Program-made: the position numbers and the translations under genes
The notes under the pieces: model-generated
The model's input: the letters and a program-made list of their open reading frames with translations, nothing else
Databases searched by the model: none
What the model was told of the DNA's origin: nothing
In this document: piece after piece, positions 7,066-11,646 of the stretch
How the letters are laid out: every line of letters starts with the position of its first letter
Position numbering within the stretch: position 1 is the stretch's first letter
Assembly (NCBI GenBank): GCA_958413985.1
Contig: CATYVZ010000014.1
Coordinates: 1 to 11,646, forward strand
Length of the DNA stretch: 11,646 nt
Source: an uncultured Bacilli bacterium
GTDB lineage: Bacteria > Bacillota_I > Bacilli_A > RF39 > UBA660
Direction: 5' to 3'

Positions 7066-7090
7066 TTTAGTCGATTGTTTATAGTATAAT
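7062..7090 (+). promoter_or_regulatory. Promoter of the membrane protein / GGDEF / YihY operon
   Basis: A -35 TTGATT (7062-7067), 17-base spacer and perfect -10 TATAAT (7085-7090) precede a start near 7097. The -35 overlaps the gatB stop codon. An inverted repeat ATAGT/ACTAT (7081-7096) straddles the -10 and could be an operator, or chance in AT-rich DNA. Confidence 0.75.
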
Positions 7091-7111
7091 AACTATGTTA
7101 GGAGTGAATAT

Positions 7112-7591
7112 ATGGAATTTATAAAACGACATAAAACTTCTTTGATAATAGCAGTTGTGTGTTTAATTTTAATTATTTTAGCTTGCTTTGCTATTTATCG
7201 GATGTTTTATCCAAGTAATAGTACGAGCATCTATGGTAACAGATTGGAAAATGCTAAAGAAATCGATAATAATGTTATCGAACAAATTAAGAGTAGTATC
7301 AATGAATCAGGCTTAGTCACCGATGTTAAGTATGAAAAAAAAGTAGCCACAATGCGATTCTTTATTTATGTTAAAAGTGATACTGATCTTGATGATGCTA
7401 AAAAGTTTAGTGACGTAATTTTAAATTCTTTAAGTGACGAAGTAATTACATTTTACGACATCGAAATATTTTTAACTGATCCACAAGGAATAAACAAAGA
7501 TTATCCAGCTATTGGTTATCATTCAAAATCAGCTGAGGAATTTTCATGGACTAGTAATGTAGTTGAAGACGGTGAAAACGATGAAGAATAA
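7112..7591 (+). CDS. Small membrane-anchored protein of unknown function
   Basis: The family was not recognised. The 159-residue product has a short basic N terminus (MEFIKRHK), one transmembrane helix (about 9-33) and an extracytoplasmic domain of about 120 residues. That domain looks mixed alpha/beta: a helix around 46-64, strands near 69-88 (VTDVKYEKKVATMRFFIYVK), a helix at 92-108 and strands near 111-121, then IGYHSKSAEEFSWTSN and an acidic tail. The ATG is preceded by TTAGGAGTG (7098-7106). It is the first gene of the three-gene unit and overlaps the sensor gene by 11 bases, so the two are probably translated together. This suggests a partner role beside the sensor at the membrane, but that rests on context only. 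Confidence 0.85.
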   Translation: MEFIKRHKTSLIIAVVCLILIILACFAIYRMFYPSNSTSIYGNRLENAKEIDNNVIEQIKSSINESGLVTDVKYEKKVATMRFFIYVKSDTDLDDAKKFSDVILNSLSDEVITFYDIEIFLTDPQGINKDYPAIGYHSKSAEEFSWTSNVVEDGENDEE

Positions 7592-9608
7592 AAAAATAAT
7601 AATAAGTATTGTTTTAGTTGTTTTGTTGTTGGGAATTGGCTTTTCTATCTATTATTTTTTAACTAAAGAAGATAAAGTAACAACGTTAAATCTATTTGAA
7701 AAACAATGGATTGAAAGTAACAAAAACAATGTAATTGATATGTCGATTATCGATAACATTCCAATATTAAGTTATAACGGTGAAGGAATTATTGTCGATT
7801 TTCTAGATTCATTAAACAAAGAAACAGGTTTGTCATTTAATAAAATCTCTTATAGATTAGGGGATGATATTAGATCGGATTATGCTTTTGAATTAGTCGA
7901 CAGTTTAAGTGAAAGCGATATTTTAATTTACGAAGATAATTATGCAATCGTATCTAAAGAAGCAACTTATTTAGATATTAATGAATTAAATGGTTTGACG
8001 ATCGGTGTCATAAATGAAGATTTAAACAATGTCAATAACTATTTACCTGATGCTAATGTTTTGTATAAAACTTTTGCTTCCTTAGATGAGTTAATTGCTG
8101 ATTTTAACAGTGAAAACACAGAATTAGATGGTATTGTTATTTTAAAGACTACTAATTTAAAACGTCTAATCGATAATAATTATAAAATTGCCTATAATAT
8201 CAGTGACTATAAAAAATATTATGTTTTATCTTTAGGTAACACAGATAGATTAAATACTATTTTAACAAAATATTATAATAAGTGGTCTAGTTTGAATTAT
8301 GAGGAATTATATAATAAATATTTATCCAAAGATTATTTAAATTTTAGAGATATCAATGATTCAGAAACAGTTAAATTTCGCAGTAAACGTTATGTCTATG
8401 GTTTTGTTGAAAATGCTCCTTATGATACTTTAGTAGATGGAAAATTAGCTGGTATTAATTATCAACTGTTATCTAATTTTTCTAAGTTGACAAATGCTGA
8501 GATAAGTTATAAAGAGTTTAACAGTATGGAACAGTTGCTCGAAGCTTTTAATACAAATCAAATTGATTTATTTTACGGTATTAATTCTTCGACTGATTAT
8601 GCTTTAGATACTTATAAGACAATTTCAGTTTACAAAAATGATTCAATTATATTAAAACATGCATCTAACGATAAAACTATCAATTCGATCAAATCGTTAT
8701 CGGATGTGTTATGTATAGAAAATAGTAAAATTCATGAAAAATTAGTAAATAATGGCATATCAGTAAAAACTTTTGCTAATATGAAAGATTTAATTAACAA
8801 TATTGATGAAAATAGTATTATCGCTATCGATCTTTACAACTATAATTTCTATGCTAATAAATTGGATGATTATATTATTTCATTACAGTTGAAGTACGAT
8901 GATTATTCTTTTGTGATAAGAGATATTTCCGACAATCGTATATTTAGTGAGTTCTTTGATTTTTATATTCGTTTTAATGATCGTGGAGTTTTTATAACTG
9001 ATGGTTTAGCTGAGTTATTGTTAGTTAATCAAACTTCGATTATTTTGAAACGTGTTGCTGTTATTTTAGGAAGTGTTGTTGGTATTCTTTTAATTGTTTT
9101 AGCCATAATAAAAATAAAACCAAAGAAAAAAGCTTTGAATTTATCGAAAGAAGATAAACTAAGATATATTGATGCTTTAACGTCTTTAAAAAATAGAAAT
9201 TATTTAAATGCTTCCATCGAAAAATGGGACAGTAGCGAAATATATCCTCAAACTATAATTATAGTCGATTTAAATAATGTTGCTTACATTAACGATAATT
9301 ATGGCCACACAGAAGGTGATGAGGTCATTAAACAAGCGGCTAATATTTTGATTTTAAATCAACTAGAACACAGTGAGATTATCCGAACTAATGGTAATGA
9401 ATTCTTAGTTTATTTGGTTGGTTATGAGGAGAAGCAGGTAATTACATATATGAGAAAGTTAGGAAAAGAATTAAAAGATTTAAAACATGGTTTTGGTGCT
9501 GCCATCGGTTACAGTATGATAAATGATGCAATAAAAACGATCGATGATGCGATAAACGAAGCAACTTTAGATATGCGCAATAATAAAGAAGAAATTACTA
9601 AGGAATAG
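7581..9608 (+). CDS. Membrane sensor: two solute-binding-like modules plus degenerate GGDEF domain
   Basis: The protein has 675 residues. An N-terminal membrane segment (about 5-27) leads to two extracytoplasmic modules, about 40-248 and 268-480. Both resemble type-2 periplasmic binding proteins (SBP_bac_3); for example, the second has YVYGFVENAPYDTLVDGKLA, then SMEQLLEAFNTNQIDLFYGI. A second transmembrane helix (about 488-513) precedes a cytoplasmic GGDEF domain (about 528-668) with DALTSLKNRNYL, IIIVDLNNVAYINDNYGHTEGDEV and a signature written NGNEF (604-608) instead of GGDEF/GGEEF. The acidic third residue needed for metal binding and cyclase activity is Asn, and no RxxD inhibitory site precedes it. 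Cyclic-di-GMP synthesis is therefore doubtful; a GTP- or nucleotide-sensing or scaffold role is possible. ATG 7581 is chosen over TTG 7563 and GTG 7572 because only it puts MKNKK before the hydrophobic stretch. Upstream Shine-Dalgarno support is weak, so translational coupling to the gene before is likely. Confidence 0.88.
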   Translation: MKNKKIIISIVLVVLLLGIGFSIYYFLTKEDKVTTLNLFEKQWIESNKNNVIDMSIIDNIPILSYNGEGIIVDFLDSLNKETGLSFNKISYRLGDDIRSDYAFELVDSLSESDILIYEDNYAIVSKEATYLDINELNGLTIGVINEDLNNVNNYLPDANVLYKTFASLDELIADFNSENTELDGIVILKTTNLKRLIDNNYKIAYNISDYKKYYVLSLGNTDRLNTILTKYYNKWSSLNYEELYNKYLSKDYLNFRDINDSETVKFRSKRYVYGFVENAPYDTLVDGKLAGINYQLLSNFSKLTNAEISYKEFNSMEQLLEAFNTNQIDLFYGINSSTDYALDTYKTISVYKNDSIILKHASNDKTINSIKSLSDVLCIENSKIHEKLVNNGISVKTFANMKDLINNIDENSIIAIDLYNYNFYANKLDDYIISLQLKYDDYSFVIRDISDNRIFSEFFDFYIRFNDRGVFITDGLAELLLVNQTSIILKRVAVILGSVVGILLIVLAIIKIKPKKKALNLSKEDKLRYIDALTSLKNRNYLNASIEKWDSSEIYPQTIIIVDLNNVAYINDNYGHTEGDEVIKQAANILILNQLEHSEIIRTNGNEFLVYLVGYEEKQVITYMRKLGKELKDLKHGFGAAIGYSMINDAIKTIDDAINEATLDMRNNKEEITKE

Positions 9609-9609
9609 T

Positions 9610-10434
9610 ATGAAAAAGATAAAAAAATTCATCGTTGATTTATGGCACGTGCTAAGATTACCGGAGATGTTGATACTACCTGGTAACTTAGCCTTTTTCT
9701 TAATTTTGTCTTTAGCACCAATCATCAGTTTGTTTGGAATGGTCGCTTCTAGTTTATCGTTATCGACTGATACGATAGTTAATTTTATAAGTGGCGCTTT
9801 TCCTGAACAAATTATGGAAATAATTGAACCTTTCTTTAATAGTAATGGTCTAAGTATCAGTAATATTATCTTCATAATTGTCGGTTTTTATATCGCCAGC
9901 AATGGTCCAGATAGTATTATTACAGCTTCTAATATTTTGTATAAAACAGAAAATAAAAATTATATTTATCGTCGAGTTAAAGCAATATTTATGACGATTT
10001 GGATTTTGATTTTATTTGTTTTCATCTTGTTGTTCCTTGCTTTTGGTAGTTTCATTTTAACTAAAATTTTAGCTTTTGGGCAGTTAGGTAAATTTATTGC
10101 TAATCATTATATTATTATTACAATTTTTAAAACGATTTTAGCTTTTGTTATAATATTTATTAGTATCAAAGTAATTTATACTCTAGCTCCTGATAAAAGG
10201 ATTAAAAGTAAATATGTTAATCATGGAACTTTATTTGCTACTTGTGCGATTGTATTATTGACGGGAATATATTCGTTTTATGTTACTAATATAGCAAGAT
10301 ATGATGTTCTTTATGGTAGCCTTGCTAATATTGCTATTTTAATGTTTTTAATCTATTTGATTTCTTATATTATCGTTTTAGGTATCGCTATCAATCATAA
10401 CTATTATGAATCTGAAATGAATAAAAAATCGTAA
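9610..10434 (+). CDS. YihY/BrkB-family inner membrane protein
   Basis: The 274-residue integral membrane protein has about six transmembrane helices (about 26-50, 82-98, 125-152, 167-190, 204-226, 237-261), the normal topology and length for the YihY/virulence factor BrkB family. Family features are NLAFFLILSLAPIISLFG in the first helix, an IASNGPDSIITASNILY segment where relatives have the conserved Ala/Asn-rich stretch, YTLAPD, and YGSLANIAILMFLIYLISYI close to the end. The family was once labelled ribonuclease BN in error, and its molecular function is still not settled. AAGGAA (9600-9605) serves as ribosome binding site, and the gene starts one base after the sensor gene, so it is the last gene of the same operon. 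Confidence 0.88.
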   Translation: MKKIKKFIVDLWHVLRLPEMLILPGNLAFFLILSLAPIISLFGMVASSLSLSTDTIVNFISGAFPEQIMEIIEPFFNSNGLSISNIIFIIVGFYIASNGPDSIITASNILYKTENKNYIYRRVKAIFMTIWILILFVFILLFLAFGSFILTKILAFGQLGKFIANHYIIITIFKTILAFVIIFISIKVIYTLAPDKRIKSKYVNHGTLFATCAIVLLTGIYSFYVTNIARYDVLYGSLANIAILMFLIYLISYIIVLGIAINHNYYESEMNKKS

Positions 10435-10525
10435 TATGAAAATAATAATTATGGATATATCCAATCACAGACTACTTATATAGTACCGATGAAGTTTCAA
10501 ACATTTAAACTTATAAGTATTAGTC

Positions 10526-10549
10526 AAAACAGCTATTTAGCTGTTTTTT
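10526..10549 (+). terminator. Intrinsic terminator after the YihY gene
   Basis: AAAACAGCT (10526-10534), loop ATTT and AGCTGTTTT (10539-10547) form a 9-bp stem ending in a T run (10544-10549). It lies 92 bases after the YihY stop and ends the three-gene operon, leaving a 3' untranslated region with further inverted repeats. Confidence 0.9.
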
Positions 10550-10576
10550 GTTCTTTAAAATAAAAATAGGTCATGC

Positions 10577-10605
10577 TTGCATTGTAATTGAATGTTTGGT
10601 ATAAT
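10577..10605 (+). promoter_or_regulatory. Promoter of the DUF6273-like surface protein
   Basis: TTGCAT (10577-10582), 17-base spacer and perfect TATAAT (10600-10605) predict a start near 10612. That lies after the in-frame ATG at 10592, which rules this ATG out as start codon, and about 19 bases before the TTG at 10631. Confidence 0.82.
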
Positions 10606-10630
10606 TTTCATAGTAAAGAGGGTGTTTAAA

Positions 10631-11509
10631 TTGCGTTTAAATAATAAAGGTTTAGCGGTAAGTGGAATTATTTACTCTATTTTAATATTGTTTTTAATAT
10701 TGATTTTTGGCATTTTAGGGATATTAGGTAGTCGTAAAATGATTTTAGATAAATTAAAAAATGATGTATTAGAACAATTAAATCAAAGTAATGAAGGCCC
10801 TTCATCAGCATCATTTGCTTTAGATTCATGGGACACTATTGCAGAGATGGTAAGAACTGGAAAGGCTTTAGAAGTATATAATGTAGGAGATACTAAAGAG
10901 GTAACAGTAGATGGATATACTAATGGAGATGAGACAACCTTTACAGTAAGAATAGCGAATATGTCAACCCCAGAACAATGTAATAATGATGTCTTTTCGC
11001 AAACAGCATGTGGCTTTGTAATCGAATTTGTTGATATTATAACTACACATAACATGAATTCAACTTCTACTAATGTAGGAGGCTGGCCAGCCAGTGAGAT
11101 GTATAGCTTTGTCAATAATGATATATATAATGCATTACCAAGTGATTTAAGGAATATTATACTTGATACTTATACAGTATCAGGTCATGGTCCAAGTGAT
11201 AGTTCTAATTTTACATCAATAGATAAATTATATTTATTATCCATTATGGAAGTATGGGGGAGAAATGATTATGGTACAGCCGAAACAGGGACAAGGCAAT
11301 TAGATTATTATAACAGCAATAATGTTACCGCTGAAAATTATAGTGGAGCAATAAAAACATATCAAGGAAGTGCAAATCCTTGGTGGTTGCGTTCGGCAGA
11401 CGAAGAGATGAGTCGTACTTTCGCTGCTGTTAATGAGTCGGGAAACTTGAGTGTGTCTGGTGTTTTTCTTTTGGATCCAGGAGTAGCCCCAGCTTTTAGA
11501 ATAGGATAG
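10631..11509 (+). CDS. N-terminally anchored surface protein with DUF6273-like (lectin/FGE-like) domain
   Basis: The start is TTG 10631, eight bases after GAGGG (10618-10622), giving 292 residues. NNKG followed by a long hydrophobic stretch (about 8-33) and then SRKMILDKLKNDVLEQ resembles a prepilin-like N terminus or a simple signal anchor; the +5 glutamate of true type IV pilins is missing. The rest (about 66-292) is extracytoplasmic: SWDTIAEMVRTG, VRIANMSTPEQC, FVIEFVDIITTHNMNST, NVGGWPASEMYSFVNNDIY, then NPWWLRSADEE and the end GVAPAFRIG. These motifs match my recollection of DUF6273 domains, whose ending resembles the formylglycine-enzyme / C-type-lectin fold. Two cysteines (117, 127) could form a disulfide. 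Codon use in the body, and again in the last hundred or so bases, differs from its neighbours. The ligand and role are unknown; adhesion or recognition is an inference. Confidence 0.85.
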   Translation: MRLNNKGLAVSGIIYSILILFLILIFGILGILGSRKMILDKLKNDVLEQLNQSNEGPSSASFALDSWDTIAEMVRTGKALEVYNVGDTKEVTVDGYTNGDETTFTVRIANMSTPEQCNNDVFSQTACGFVIEFVDIITTHNMNSTSTNVGGWPASEMYSFVNNDIYNALPSDLRNIILDTYTVSGHGPSDSSNFTSIDKLYLLSIMEVWGRNDYGTAETGTRQLDYYNSNNVTAENYSGAIKTYQGSANPWWLRSADEEMSRTFAAVNESGNLSVSGVFLLDPGVAPAFRIG

Positions 11510-11514
11510 TAAAG

Positions 11515-11539
11515 AAATGATCTTAATGGTCATTTTTTT
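11515..11539 (+). terminator. Intrinsic terminator after the DUF6273-like gene
   Basis: AAATGATC (11515-11522), loop TTAAT and GGTCATTT (11528-11535) make an 8-bp stem with one G-U pair, followed by T's to 11539. It makes the preceding gene a single-gene transcript. Confidence 0.85.
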
Positions 11540-11548
11540 CGTAAAATC

Positions 11549-11577
11549 TTGCTTTTAATAGGTAAATGATATATAAT
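11549..11577 (+). promoter_or_regulatory. Promoter of the gene at the right edge
   Basis: TTGCTT (11549-11554), 17-base spacer and perfect TATAAT (11572-11577) predict transcription from about 11584. The layout (TTGC-type -35, 17-base spacer, TATAAT, short leader) mirrors the promoter at 10577-10605. Confidence 0.75.
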
Positions 11578-11604
11578 GAAAATGTAGAAAATAGGTGTAG
11601 TTAG

Positions 11605-11646
11605 ATGTTAAGAAAGAGAAATAAATTAGCAAATAGCACACATGGG
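11605..11646 (+). CDS. Start of an unidentified gene (partial, runs off the right edge)
   Basis: An ATG at 11605 follows AGGTG (11593-11597) by seven bases, about 20 bases after a predicted transcription start. The frame is open to the window end and gives 14 residues, MLRKRNKLANSTHG. The basic N terminus ending in Gly could be a prepilin leader (cleavage after Gly before a hydrophobic helix) or a plain signal peptide. Only the next few residues, outside the window, could tell. Confidence 0.55.
   Translation, partial: MLRKRNKLANSTHG

Noticed and set aside
7563..7580. TTG/GTG starts six and three codons before the GGDEF sensor start
   Set aside because: They add a charged stretch ahead of an already complete signal-anchor N terminus and have no better ribosome binding site.
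9390..9404. Calling the sensor an active diguanylate cyclase
   Set aside because: The signature NGNEF lacks the acidic catalytic residue and first glycine, so activity cannot be assumed.
10592..10630. Upstream ATG for the DUF6273-like protein
   Set aside because: It lies within the promoter spacer and upstream of the predicted transcription start, with no ribosome binding site.
10783..11115. 110-codon antisense open frame inside the DUF6273-like gene
   Set aside because: It is a shadow of the sense codons with no ribosome binding site or promoter. The same holds for antisense frames at 1161-1400, 6015-6263, 6687-7016, 9567-9875 and 11300-11533.

Overview
The window comes from an AT-rich, low-GC Firmicute. 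UGA ends camS, gatC and gatB and tryptophan is UGG, so the genetic code is standard and not the Mycoplasma code. Shine-Dalgarno sequences are Bacillus-like and promoters are near-consensus sigma-A. The indirect tRNA amidation genes gatCAB follow directly after camS, as in Bacillales. Together with the very AT-rich codon use, this suggests an uncultured Bacilli lineage, perhaps gut-associated; that placement is an inference.

Left edge (1-759): a collagen-like Gly-Xaa-Thr repeat gene reads leftward off the window. A 328-base non-coding stretch follows, holding the divergent promoter of infC and a leader RNA that looks like an L20-responsive transcription attenuator.

Translation block (760-2054): infC (IF3, non-AUG start), rpmI (L35) and rplT (L20) form the classic operon and end in a strong intrinsic terminator. 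L20 carries an unusual C-terminal Rho_N/SAP-like extension.

Housekeeping block (2070-7065): recX has its own promoter. Next come the lipoprotein gene camS, whose promoter lies so close to the start that its mRNA may be leaderless, and the tightly packed gatC, gatA and gatB, which make Gln-tRNA(Gln) and/or Asn-tRNA(Asn) by transamidation.

Membrane and signalling block (7062-10549): one promoter drives a small unknown membrane-anchored protein, a large sensor with two extracytoplasmic solute-binding-like modules joined to a degenerate GGDEF domain (NGNEF), and a YihY/BrkB-family membrane protein. It ends at a strong terminator.

Right edge (10577-11646): a single-gene unit encodes an N-terminally anchored surface protein with a DUF6273-like domain ending in WWLRS...GVAPAFRIG. 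Its last hundred or so coding bases have distinct codon use. A new promoter, a ribosome binding site and the first 14 codons of another gene follow. No RNA genes (tRNA or rRNA), CRISPR arrays, insertion sequences or recombinases were seen. The most unusual features are the degenerate GGDEF sensor operon, the L20 fusion, the infC leader and the mosaic surface protein.
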